Of a stretch of 64,000 nucleotides of DNA, positions 1 through 8,687 are shown one piece after another. The notes under the pieces were generated by a model, which worked only from the letters and a program-made list of their open reading frames with translations, had not been told where the DNA came from and did no database searches. The position numbers and the translations under genes were made by a program. Source of the DNA: Mycolicibacterium sp. TUM20985 (GTDB lineage: Bacteria; Actinomycetota; Actinomycetes; Mycobacteriales; Mycobacteriaceae); assembly GCF_030295745.1 (NCBI RefSeq), contig NZ_AP027291.1:4898001-4962000 (forward strand), written 5' to 3'. Within the stretch, counting starts at the first letter, position 1, and every line of letters begins with the position of its first letter.

Positions 1-1058
1 AACTCTTCCCGCGCTCTCCGGCGTCCCTGCTCACCAAAGCGCCGCCGCGCAACGTGGTCGCCAATGACTAGCTCAAGCGCGTCGGCCAACTCGCGCACAC
101 TTCCGGGACTTACCAAGACTCCGTCGCCGTCGCCCACCATCTCGGGTATACCGCCAGCAGTGGTTGACACAACGCATATTCCGCGCGCCATTGCTTCGAG
201 TATCGCCATCGGCTGACCTTCATTGATCGACGGCAGGACGAGAACGTGGGTGTATGCCAGCAACTGTGCGACCTCCGTTGAAGACAACCAGCCTGCCAAG
301 CGGATGGAATCCTCCACACCGAGCCGTCGAATCTGTTCGCGAGCGCGATCGATCTCCCCCCAGCCCGCGATGGTCAGCTTCGTCGCCACGACGTCATTGC
401 CAGCAAGCACCATGCTCCAGGCGTCGATAAGGACCGATGTTCCCTTCCGGTCACACAGCTCACCCAGAAACACCACTTGCACCGCGCCAGCAGACTCTTG
501 GTCGACCGCAGCCTGTGACCGAATCGCGTTCGGCATCACCTCGACGCGGGCGCCTGGAGCGGCATCTCGGAGGCGCTTGGCCCAGACGTCACCCAGGGCT
601 ATAACGACATCGGCACGGACAAGCGTTGCCCGGATAACCCGCTGAACGGAAGGGGCTGCGTTCTCGAAATACTCATGAAACTCCCCACCGTGCATGTGGA
701 GCACAACCGGCACTCGGAATGCGGCGGACACCCAGGTCAGAATCCCCTTTCGCACGAAGCTTCCGCGTTCCGAGGTGTGCAGGTGAACCACTTCTGGCCG
801 ACGAAGAATGAGTTCGACGACGAAGCCCACGAACCCCGACGTGAAGATCTTGATCCTGGCCAATTTGGTGCCGTCGCAATGGGTCGCGACGTGGCGAACA
901 TGCCATTCGTTCCAAAGCGGAGTCGCACTCATATTCCGAACGAAGGTCGCAATTCCGCCGTACGTTTCAAGGCTTGACGAAACCCACAGTGCCCGTTGAT
1001 TTTTGGGCGCAGGCGCGCTCGACGTTCGGCCCAGAATGCCGTTGCGTCGTGCCCTCAC
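1..1058 (-). CDS. Glycosyltransferase family 4 (GT-B), 3' end beyond the window
   Basis: This gene runs off the left edge; 352 codons are visible and no stop is reached. The minus strand reads as a GT-B glycosyltransferase: an N-terminal acceptor domain opening with LWVSSSLETYGGIATFVRN, a VVHLHTSERG strand, then the donor domain with QVVFLGELCDRKG and the family EX7E motif in PSINEGQPMAILEAMARG, followed by GGIPEMVGDGDGVLV. It presumably transfers a nucleotide-activated sugar to a lipid-linked glycan at the cytoplasmic membrane face. I chose the GTG start at 1058 because it shares four bases (GTGA) with the stop of the upstream glycosyltransferase, which is typical of translational coupling. 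Donor and acceptor cannot be read from sequence. Confidence 0.85.
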   Translation of the reverse strand, partial: MRARRNGILGRTSSAPAPKNQRALWVSSSLETYGGIATFVRNMSATPLWNEWHVRHVATHCDGTKLARIKIFTSGFVGFVVELILRRPEVVHLHTSERGSFVRKGILTWVSAAFRVPVVLHMHGGEFHEYFENAAPSVQRVIRATLVRADVVIALGDVWAKRLRDAAPGARVEVMPNAIRSQAAVDQESAGAVQVVFLGELCDRKGTSVLIDAWSMVLAGNDVVATKLTIAGWGEIDRAREQIRRLGVEDSIRLAGWLSSTEVAQLLAYTHVLVLPSINEGQPMAILEAMARGICVVSTTAGGIPEMVGDGDGVLVSPGSVRELADALELVIGDHVARRRFGEQGRRRAREE

Positions 1059-2143
1059 CCGCGCTGCCCTAACCCATCACCCGGGCGGTCGACAGTGGCA
1101 CCCTGATCGCCGCGCAAGATGTCGGTGAAGATTTCGAGCAATCGCCCTGCTGCAATCTCAGCAGCGAAGTGGGTCTGGTAGTGAGCCTGGGCCACCTTTG
1201 CCTGCCTATTGACTTCGGACGGATCTGCTAGGGCGTCGATAGCGCTCGCGAGAGCTTCAACATCATCGATTCCCGTGACACTTAGGCCCTGCGGTTGGTA
1301 CTCGGATAGGGCGCCAGCGGTCGACACTAGGGTTGGCACGCCAAGCTGCATCGACAACACCTGGACCCCGCTTTGCGAGGCGGCACGGCTGTGCACGATC
1401 GACCCCTTGTACGCCGCGAGCTCAGGCGTTATTTGTCGGTAGCGATATGAACCCCGCTGCCAGCGTGCATGATTCGGCAACGGCCGGGGAATCAGGCCGT
1501 CGCCCAACAGCACCAATTCGTCACCGCGCCAGAACGGCCCCGCTGTGTGCGCTTCCCAGGCGGCGAACACGACGTCATGATTTTTGTACGGCTTTTGTCG
1601 GCCAATCATCACGAAGTTCTTCCGCGCTGCAGCTGCGACGAACGCCGGAACCGAAAAATCGTCAAGGTCACTGGTGAGCGGAGCCTCGTACAAGGGCTGT
1701 CTGAGGACTCCCTTTGCTCGAATAGCATCTGACACATATCGACTGAAGACCACGGTTGCATCCGCCGTCGCGTCCCAACGATCGAAGAACATCCGAGTCC
1801 ACCAAGGCAGAACATCCGTAGGGTCGTGGGGCCGCGCATCGTGAACAAGTCGGACACGCGGGGCGAGCGACCCAAAGGCACGCCAACGGACATCGCGAAG
1901 AAACTCTGTTACGACGACATCTGGCTTAAATCGCTTTGCACCCTTATGCGCAGCGATGAACGGGAGCCACCCCTTGTGGGGCAGCGGACGCCCGAGCAAC
2001 TCGACTTCGTATTCACGCAGCGCGTCGGATTCTGGATGGAGGGGCGCAGTTATCAACATCACCTCGACACCGAGTGCACGAAGACCCTCGACGTTGGCCC
2101 GTGCTAGCGGACGCAACCACGGACTAAGCCAAAGAACGCGCAT
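1055..2143 (-). CDS. Glycosyltransferase, GT-B fold
   Basis: The 362-residue protein begins with MRVLWLSPWLRPLARANVEG and has the two-domain layout of GT-B glycosyltransferases. The N-terminal half contains KPDVVVTEFLRDV and RLVHDARPHDPTD. The C-terminal half has NFVMIGRQKPYKNHDVVF at the start of the nucleotide-sugar domain and GVQVLSMQLGVPTLVST in the donor-binding region. The usual EX7E pair is not obvious there, so the donor site may be atypical. It sits between a methyltransferase (8 bp gap upstream) and another glycosyltransferase (4 bp overlap downstream), so the three are likely one minus-strand operon for assembling and methylating a surface glycan. The sugar specificity is unknown. 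Confidence 0.8.
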   Translation of the reverse strand: MRVLWLSPWLRPLARANVEGLRALGVEVMLITAPLHPESDALREYEVELLGRPLPHKGWLPFIAAHKGAKRFKPDVVVTEFLRDVRWRAFGSLAPRVRLVHDARPHDPTDVLPWWTRMFFDRWDATADATVVFSRYVSDAIRAKGVLRQPLYEAPLTSDLDDFSVPAFVAAAARKNFVMIGRQKPYKNHDVVFAAWEAHTAGPFWRGDELVLLGDGLIPRPLPNHARWQRGSYRYRQITPELAAYKGSIVHSRAASQSGVQVLSMQLGVPTLVSTAGALSEYQPQGLSVTGIDDVEALASAIDALADPSEVNRQAKVAQAHYQTHFAAEIAAGRLLEIFTDILRGDQGATVDRPGDGLGQRG

Positions 2144-2151
2144 AGGTGCCC

Positions 2152-3228
2152 TTACTTAGTCGCCATGATGAACACGTCGCCATGAAACATCAAAGCCCTC
2201 AGCGCAATACGCGGAGGCCGAGCTTTCGCGAAAAGGCGTTCCAGTTGACTTAGAAATACATAAAGCAACCGCGATCGGAGCACGAACGGGAGACGTTTGC
2301 GAACAACGGCGGGCGGGACATAGACGGCGTAGATGCGACTGAAGCCAGCTCGTCGGGCATTCTCACCGAGCTCTCTGTGAGTATATTCCTTCAAGTGCAT
2401 AAAGTGCGCTCTATCGAGTTTCAATACTCTGGAGAGGTCAGCGGGGCCAAGAAAGAGGTGCGGCGTCGTGAAGATATAGCTCCCACCCGGCTTGGCGAGA
2501 GCGAACGCACCTTCGAAGTGACGTTGGACGTCGTCTGGGTGAAAATGCTCGATCACCTGCGTCGATAGCACGAAATCGTAGCTGGATTGCGGTTCAAAAG
2601 AATCCAGGTGAATCCCATCTGTCAGGTGCCAGACCATCTCGCCATCTTCTCGCGCTCCGCGCTCGGCGGTAATTTCGGTCGCGACGCAAGGGCGACCATT
2701 CTCGGTCAGATACCTTGCCAAAAAACCAGGGCCTGACCCTATCTCTATAACTTGCGCACCGAGCGGAATAAGTCTCAGAAACTGACCGAACTGGAGGTCC
2801 GGGCTACGGTTTTCAATCGACGACGTCTCCGCCAGCCACGGTAACTCGCGATATAGACGGTCATAACTTTCGGCCCAGACATCAGATCGCTCTTCTGGCG
2901 ATGAGCTGATCAGCACATTTTTTAAGGAATATTCGAGGTCCACGTGCTGCTGAACCATCTCTTTGGTGACCGCGATGCCAGACGAGAGCGCGTAGTTTTC
3001 GCGGTAACGATCTACGATTTCGTCGGTGATCTCCGGGAATTGCCCGCCCCCGGCGTTCACGACGGAACCAATTCCACCACATCGACGACGGTTGAGCGAC
3101 TTGATTTCATCGGCAGATATTTCCTTGTCTAAATTGCAGCCAGCGAACAAGGGGTGTTTAGCATGGGGTTGAGCTAGATTGCGCAGAGAAGATCCATATT
3201 TCCGACGATCGCCCTTGCGGTCTAACAT
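2152..3228 (-). CDS. Class I SAM-dependent methyltransferase
   Basis: The protein has 358 residues. Motif I of class I methyltransferases, VIEIGSGPGFLARYL, lies near residue 165. It is followed by an acidic strand (CVATEITAERG) and a motif IV-like region, YDFVLSTQVIEHFHPDD, then FALAKPGGSYIFTTPH. These indicate a Rossmann-fold O- or N-methyltransferase of the type found in sugar-modifying loci. The first ~140 residues are not recognised and carry several Cys residues (AGCNLD, RRRCGG); they may bind substrate. The gene heads an operon with two glycosyltransferases, so methylation of a sugar residue is the likely job. The coding sequence is visibly richer in A/T than the housekeeping genes further right, consistent with transfer. 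The upstream boundary is the IS remnant region. Confidence 0.8.
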   Translation of the reverse strand: MLDRKGDRRKYGSSLRNLAQPHAKHPLFAGCNLDKEISADEIKSLNRRRCGGIGSVVNAGGGQFPEITDEIVDRYRENYALSSGIAVTKEMVQQHVDLEYSLKNVLISSSPEERSDVWAESYDRLYRELPWLAETSSIENRSPDLQFGQFLRLIPLGAQVIEIGSGPGFLARYLTENGRPCVATEITAERGAREDGEMVWHLTDGIHLDSFEPQSSYDFVLSTQVIEHFHPDDVQRHFEGAFALAKPGGSYIFTTPHLFLGPADLSRVLKLDRAHFMHLKEYTHRELGENARRAGFSRIYAVYVPPAVVRKRLPFVLRSRLLYVFLSQLERLFAKARPPRIALRALMFHGDVFIMATK

Positions 3229-3445
3229 TCACAATCCTCCCCTCAATTAGATACGGCGTAGAGCAATCTAAAGGTCCGCCAGCATCACCCCGATAACCAC
3301 CCCAAGCACAGATTAGCGCGGCGAGCCCCTCTGCGCGTGGGCCAGCTCCGCGGTTCGCATGAACAAGTTCGGGCGCTCGCCACGACCGTCTAGTGTCCTG
3401 AGTCGTTACTTCCGGTGTAGTGATACAACTGGATTGCGCCTACTC

Positions 3446-3911
3446 CACATGCCGTTGAGATCGTGTTGACCGCTGATGAGCGCGCCGAGTTGGAGGGGTG
3501 GGCGCGACGGCGAACGAGTGCAGCCGGGCCGGCGATGCGGGCGTGAATCGTGTTCGCGGCTGATGGTGGTGGGTCCAACACCGAACTCGCCGACCTGTTG
3601 GAGCTCTCGATCGGAACGGTGCGGCGCTGGGGCAACCGGGTCTCCGAGTTACGACTCGACGGGCTGGTCGGCGGGCTGCGGCCGGGCCGCCCGCGGGTTG
3701 TGGGCGTTGATCGGATCGAGTCGCTGATCGTGGCGACGTTGGAGACCGCATCCAAGGATGCGAGACACTGGTCGACGCGGTCGATGGCCGATCATCTGGG
3801 GCTCTCGCAGTCGATGGTGTCGCGGGCTATGGCGGGCATTCGGAATTGCTCCGCACAAACAGGATTCGTGGAAACCATTTAAGGATCGGCTGTTCCTGGC
3901 GACGGTGAATC
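3446..3911 (+). pseudogene. IS630-family transposase remnant (N-terminal helix-turn-helix part)
   Basis: Read across frames, this gives the N-terminus of an IS630-type transposase: LTADERAELEGWARRR, then a helix-turn-helix (SNTELADLLELSIGTVRRW), a basic linker (LRPGRPRVVGVDRIESL) and HWSTRSMADHLGLSQSMVSR. An in-frame TGA at 3544-3546 replaces an expected Arg codon. A frameshift near 3830 moves the continuation (LWRAFGIAPHKQDSWKPF) to another frame, and the match stops around 3910. The DDE catalytic domain is missing, so it is a dead fragment. It abuts an IS3-type remnant in the opposite orientation. Confidence 0.75.
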
Positions 3912-4245
3912 ACCCGAGGTCTTGTGCCGCCTCCATGGTGCGCTGTGCCTTGGGGTTGACGGCACCGTAGAGCGACTCGTATTCGTTGGGCGGGGCAAGT
4001 CCGATGCTGAAATGCGGCCTGCTGCAGTTGTACTAGTCGACCCAGGAAGCTGTCGCGAACTCGACGTCGGCGATGAACACCACGTACACCCACCCCGCCC
4101 AGGTGCGAACGTACGTGAAGTCAGTCACCCAAACCCGGTTGGGCCATCGGCGGAGTTGCCGATTCAGCAGACCGTCATCCTTCCTAACCCAGAAGTTAAC
4201 GGCGCGATACCTGGGGTGATTCGTAGGGCGAACCGACGCCAATGA
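3905..4245 (-). pseudogene. IS3-family transposase (OrfB) remnant
   Basis: On the minus strand the reading RRWPNRVWVTDFTYVRTWAG then WVYVVFIADVEF is the rve/DDE integrase core of IS3-family OrfB. It jumps, after a large internal deletion and a stop, to a C-terminal piece reading YNCSRPHFSIGLAPPNEYES, the usual end of such transposases. Most of the catalytic domain is gone and both ends are disrupted. It marks past insertion between the methyltransferase-glycosyltransferase operon and the acyltransferase gene. Confidence 0.75.
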
Positions 4246-4409
4246 CCGCCGTCCGATCAACAGCAGAACACCAGTTGCAGCACCGGCCAGTCGGTGAACG
4301 CCTGGGTAGCAGCCTATGGCCGCTCTATCGGTCGGATGGCGTGTTACCTGATGGCGTATGTACGATCCCCGGGGGGTCCGCCCACGTCGGCGGTTCAAGG
4401 GGGCTTGGC

Positions 4410-6503
4410 ATGCTGGACTGGTATCGAAGGAAATCTCGGCGCCGGCGCCGTCATGCCGCACGGAACCATCAGCGACTCGACATCCAGGGGTTGCGGATGG
4501 TCGCGGTGCTCACCGTGTTCGCAAGCCACTTATGGGGCTGGCCCAGCGGTGGATTCATCGGTGTTGATGTGTTCTTCGTAATCTCCGGCTTCCTCATCAC
4601 CGGCAACTTGATGCGCACCGCGGAGGACACCGGAACGGTCTCGTTCTGGGGGTTCTACGGCAATCGGATTCGGCGAATCGTCCCCGCCGCGACAGTGGTC
4701 CTCGCCCTTACCTGCGTAGCGTCGGCGTTGGTGTTCCTGCCGTTCCGTGCCCGCGAAGTGAACATCGATGCCCTGTGGGCGTTCGTGTTCCTGTCGAACT
4801 GGTGGTTCGGGTTCAAGGACACCGACTACTTTCACGTCGCGTCAGATGCTGTCTCACCGCTTCAGCACTACTGGTCGCTGTCGATCGAGGAGCAGTTCTA
4901 CTTCGTGTGGCCCGCGCTGATCTTTCTGGTCAGTGTCCTCGTGATCCGCAAGTCCTGGTCGCACGCTCGGCGGATGACCATCGCTGGCGGGGTGATGTCC
5001 GTCATCGTGGCGGCGTCGCTAGCGTGGGCGCTGGCGGAGACGGCGTCGTCACCGGCGTGGGCGTACTTCGACACAGCAGCTCGAGTCTGGGAGCTCGGTG
5101 TCGGCGCCGTGCTTGCGTGCACGGTGGACCGCCTGGCACGGATACCGGATGTCGTCAGACCTGCGCTGTCATGGGTGGGTCTCGCCGCGATTGGTGCGAG
5201 CGTGGTTCTCATCAGCGAAGATCCCATCGGGTTCCCGGCCCCGTGGGCGATTCTGCCCGTCGCCGGTGCCGCGCTGGTCATCGCGGCCGGGGTGGGCCGT
5301 GAACCCAAATATCAAGCGTTCCTCCGGAACCCGGTCAGCGGTTACCTCGGCGACATCTCCTACTCGCTGTACTTGGTGCACTGGCCGGTCATCATTCTTG
5401 TCGGGTCAGTGATGGACGTGAGCTCGTACTACTGGGGCACAGTCATAGGTTTGTCGTTCGGCCTGTCCGTGGCGTCATACCACATGGTGGAGACCCCGTT
5501 CCGGCGCATCACGATGGACAAGGTTCGCACCACTCGCAAGCTGATACGCAAGGGCCGGTACTGGCCGCAGAAGGCCAGTCAGTACGCGACGCTGGGGTCG
5601 ATCATGCTGCTGATTGTCGGCCTTGGCGCTTACGCAATGCGCCCGGAAGCGTATGAATACAGCGGCCCGCCCTCGATCCTCGCCGCGCTGCGCACCACCA
5701 GCTGGCCAGAACTCGACCCTTCCATGGAGCAGGTCATCGAAAGCCCCACGGTCGATCCAGCTATCCGACCCTGTGACAACTACAACGCCACCGTCGACGT
5801 CAACGAATGCACCTACGGCGAACGGACGGCACCTATCCGGATCGTCCTGGCCGGCGACTCGGAAGGCCACGCCTACGCGGGCCCACTCCGCGATATCGTG
5901 CTCAACTCCGGCGGGCAGTTGCAGCTGCTTAACATGTCCATGGCGTCGTGCGCGTTCACCGATCAGCTGGTCAACCGAGGCAACGTCAGTTCCACGTGCG
6001 AGGCACGAAAGCGGAACGCCGTCGACACGATCAACTCGACTAAACCTGACATCGTGATCATCTCGAACCTGTACCGGTTCGGCATGAAGGTCGACAGCAC
6101 GCAATTCACACAGGGCGAATGGTTGACGTCGATGCGCGACATCATCGACCAGTTCCGACCCAGCACCAGGAACGTCGTCCTGCTGTCTGGCCCGCCCGGC
6201 GAGGTCAACCCAAAAGAGTGCTTCGGCAAGCGGTCCAACGTCCCAGCGGACTGCATCGGCGAGGTGACTGAGCAGTGGCGGGACATGGCGACGGCCGAAC
6301 GTCAGATCGCGGACACGATTGACGGGACGTGGATCGACTCGCGTCCGTGGTTCTGCAGTGATCAGCAGCTATGCCCAAGCTTTGTGGGGACGACGGCAAC
6401 CAAGTGCGACGAGTTCCACTTCGCCCCCGTATATGGCAAGAAGATTTACCAGGTGATCGCCGAGTCGTTGAGGGCAGCCGCAGTGCTGCCTGCTCAGGCT
6501 TGA
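4410..6503 (+). CDS. Membrane acyltransferase (acyltransferase-3 family) with C-terminal SGNH domain, OafA-like
   Basis: The 697-residue protein starts at an ATG preceded by an AAGGGGG ribosome-binding site; the reading frame extends further upstream only into IS debris. The N-terminal ~380 residues form a multi-spanning acyltransferase-3 domain with the diagnostic LDIQGLRMVAVLTVFASH (Arg/His) and FFVISGFLITGNL. A linker helix near residue 395 leads to an extracytoplasmic SGNH domain: AGDSEGHAYAG holds the nucleophile Ser, and CDEFHFAPVYGKK holds the DxxH catalytic pair near the C-terminus. This architecture O-acylates surface glycans. Four Cys in the last domain (CDNYN, NECTYG, WFCSDQQLCPS) may form disulfides. 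A broken copy of its C-terminal half follows directly. Confidence 0.9.
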   Translation: MLDWYRRKSRRRRRHAARNHQRLDIQGLRMVAVLTVFASHLWGWPSGGFIGVDVFFVISGFLITGNLMRTAEDTGTVSFWGFYGNRIRRIVPAATVVLALTCVASALVFLPFRAREVNIDALWAFVFLSNWWFGFKDTDYFHVASDAVSPLQHYWSLSIEEQFYFVWPALIFLVSVLVIRKSWSHARRMTIAGGVMSVIVAASLAWALAETASSPAWAYFDTAARVWELGVGAVLACTVDRLARIPDVVRPALSWVGLAAIGASVVLISEDPIGFPAPWAILPVAGAALVIAAGVGREPKYQAFLRNPVSGYLGDISYSLYLVHWPVIILVGSVMDVSSYYWGTVIGLSFGLSVASYHMVETPFRRITMDKVRTTRKLIRKGRYWPQKASQYATLGSIMLLIVGLGAYAMRPEAYEYSGPPSILAALRTTSWPELDPSMEQVIESPTVDPAIRPCDNYNATVDVNECTYGERTAPIRIVLAGDSEGHAYAGPLRDIVLNSGGQLQLLNMSMASCAFTDQLVNRGNVSSTCEARKRNAVDTINSTKPDIVIISNLYRFGMKVDSTQFTQGEWLTSMRDIIDQFRPSTRNVVLLSGPPGEVNPKECFGKRSNVPADCIGEVTEQWRDMATAERQIADTIDGTWIDSRPWFCSDQQLCPSFVGTTATKCDEFHFAPVYGKKIYQVIAESLRAAAVLPAQA

Positions 6504-6665
6504 GTTTTACTAAACGCCGTGGAGCCGTCCGGGATTCCTAGAGCGCACGCAGCACAGTGATGACGCACTGTTTCCGTGTCCTTGCGACTGCGCCTTGCCA
6601 GCTTGCTATTGGCGGAATTATCGGCCCCGTCGATACAATTCCTCTATCTCCGGGGGATTGCGACA

Positions 6666-7720
6666 ATGAGCAGGGGGCTAGCGGTGGTGGCTTTGTGGGC
6701 TCGACTGTCCAGACGCCACCGTGAATTTCGCACGCACCACCGCTCTTCGGTCACGAAATACGTGGCAGTCGTCGTACTGATCATCTTGATCATTGGTGTT
6801 TCGGCCTACACCGCCACCCGCCCCAGCGCGGACTACCAGGATCACCAAAACTCGGTCGCGGCAGACCAAGGTACCGGCGCCACCGCAGCTCCGTTAGCGG
6901 CTGCGCTAAGCCAAGAGATACAGGCTGCGCTAGGGCGACTCAGTGGCCAATTCTGGAGCCTCCGATGGAATCCGTGATCGCGGGTCCATCACTGCCCGAC
7001 TGCGTAGGAGTCCAATTTCCAGACGCACTTGCGTGCACCTGGGGGCCGTTCACCGCCAAGACGCACATCGTCCTGGTAGCCGACTCCGTGGGGTTGACCT
7101 ACGCAGCCCCTCTCCGCGAGATTGCACTGAAGTCGGGTGGACAGATTCAAGTTCACACTGAAGCGATGCGCGGTTGCAGCTTCATCGACGACCTCATCGC
7201 TACTATTGACCAATCTCTCCTCGACGCCTGTCCAGCGAGGAAGAAACACGTCATCGACGTAATCAACCACTGGCACCCCGACGTATTGATCATCTCGCAG
7301 TCCTATGGGACGAGAACCATCGCTGGAACCGACCAGAACGTGACGACTGGCCGTTGGTCCAACTCAATGCTCAAGATCGCCGAAACAATTCGTAGCAGAG
7401 TCAAGAAATTCGTATTTCTGTCGCCCCCGCCGGCGGGGGTAGAAATCAGCGAATGCTATCTAGCTAAGACACCCGCGGACTGTGTCAGTCAGGTGCCGAA
7501 ATTTTGGAGATCGATGGCAGTAATCGAACAGGAAATCGCAAAATCTTTGGCCGGTTTGTGGATCGACTCGCGACAATGGTTCTGCATCAACGGCAAGAGG
7601 TGCCCCAGCTTTGTAGGATCTACCCCCACAAAGCGCGATGCCGTGTTCATGGCGCCGCCGTATGGGGAAAAGATCTACCCTGCCATTGAGGAATCACTGC
7701 GGGCCGCGGGAGCGTTCTGA
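6666..7720 (+). pseudogene. Frameshifted paralogue of the SGNH half of the upstream acyltransferase
   Basis: The region aligns by eye with the C-terminal half of the preceding acyltransferase, from the last transmembrane helix (VVVLIILIIGVSAYTATRP) to a C-terminus with WIDSRQWFC, CPSFVGSTPTK and YPAIEESLRAAGAF. A single-base frameshift near 6931 separates a 5' part from a 3' open frame of 251 codons beginning at 6965; reading across it restores RATQWPILEPPMESVI, matching RTTSWPELDPSMEQVI upstream. The multi-spanning acyltransferase domain is absent. Catalytic residues have also changed: GDS became ADS, and the DxxH pair became D-A-V-F. It is therefore a decayed tandem duplicate, or a divergent non-catalytic protein if the shift is a sequencing error. 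Confidence 0.7.
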
Positions 7721-7819
7721 GCGGACATGGGCATCCTGCTCGTGAACTTTGCAGGTCGTTGATCGATCAGCGCCTCATCAACGCGTCAGGCGCACGCCTC
7801 GCGACGAAAAAGACCGCAA

Positions 7820-8686
7820 TCATTGAGCCGCCCAGTGCTTCCGGATAAATTCAGCAGTGCTGTCGATGTTGGTTCGGCTCGAGGCGCCGAACACGATCGA
7901 TTCGATGTTGGGTAGCGAGGTGACCCATTCGATCGCTTCGTCAGCAGGGATCGCGCCTGACGCGAATACCGACATTGCCACGGCACGGAACCGCCGGTTG
8001 GTCAGCGCATCGATGTAGCCGTCAATGCCGCCAGACATACGAAAGCCGAGCTTATTGATACTGGAGCAGACGATCGGGTTCTCGATTCCGGCCGTATCGA
8101 GGGCGTCAAGCAAGCGCGGCATGTTCATGGTGATGAACCCCGGCTCAGCGTTGTATTCACTTGACACATGATCGGCGAAGATGCGGAAGGCCTCGATGAA
8201 GCCCATTCCCAATAGGAAATCGACGACCACGTTTTGCAGAAACACAACTGGCGTTTTGAGACCGTGAAACATTTTCATCTCGGCATCCACCAGCAGAGTT
8301 ATGATGCCCTCAACATCCTTGCGAGCAAACGACTTGCCACCCCGCATTGCCGCATCAAGGAAGCCCCCGTCGGGCAGGAATTGTTTGATGGCACCAAACA
8401 TCCCCGCCTCAGACATCGCATTCGCATACTTGTGTGCGTAGGGCATACACGGGATGAGCATCTGGTCCGCGTAGCGTTCAGGCTCGGCACGGATCCGTTG
8501 GGCCACGTCTGCAATGCGGTCGTGAGTAGTGCACATAAAGGTCGTAACCCCAGCGCCGTACGCCGCGTCCAGAACGGACATGACCGCATCGAGCGATTGA
8601 AAGCGCATCGCCTGAGCCCGTGCCTTTTCTTCTGACATGTGGTTCACGCCAAAGAACTGGTTGTCGCCAAATAGGAGGCGGTCCAT
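7820..8686 (-). CDS. Aldo/keto-reductase-like TIM-barrel protein of a glycan locus
   Basis: The 288-residue protein starts with MDRLLFGDNQFFGVNHM; its ATG lies one base past the stop of the upstream oxidoreductase gene, with a G-rich run serving as ribosome-binding site. It has the repeated beta-alpha pattern of a TIM barrel and a C-terminal stretch (DEAIEWVTSLPNIESIVFGASS) like the cofactor-binding end of aldo/keto reductases. The canonical catalytic Tyr/Lys/His set is not evident to me. Operon linkage with a Gfo/Idh/MocA oxidoreductase and a glycosyltransferase suggests a role in making or modifying a sugar. The exact reaction is unknown. Confidence 0.6.
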   Translation of the reverse strand: MDRLLFGDNQFFGVNHMSEEKARAQAMRFQSLDAVMSVLDAAYGAGVTTFMCTTHDRIADVAQRIRAEPERYADQMLIPCMPYAHKYANAMSEAGMFGAIKQFLPDGGFLDAAMRGGKSFARKDVEGIITLLVDAEMKMFHGLKTPVVFLQNVVVDFLLGMGFIEAFRIFADHVSSEYNAEPGFITMNMPRLLDALDTAGIENPIVCSSINKLGFRMSGGIDGYIDALTNRRFRAVAMSVFASGAIPADEAIEWVTSLPNIESIVFGASSRTNIDSTAEFIRKHWAAQ

Positions 8687-8687
8687 G

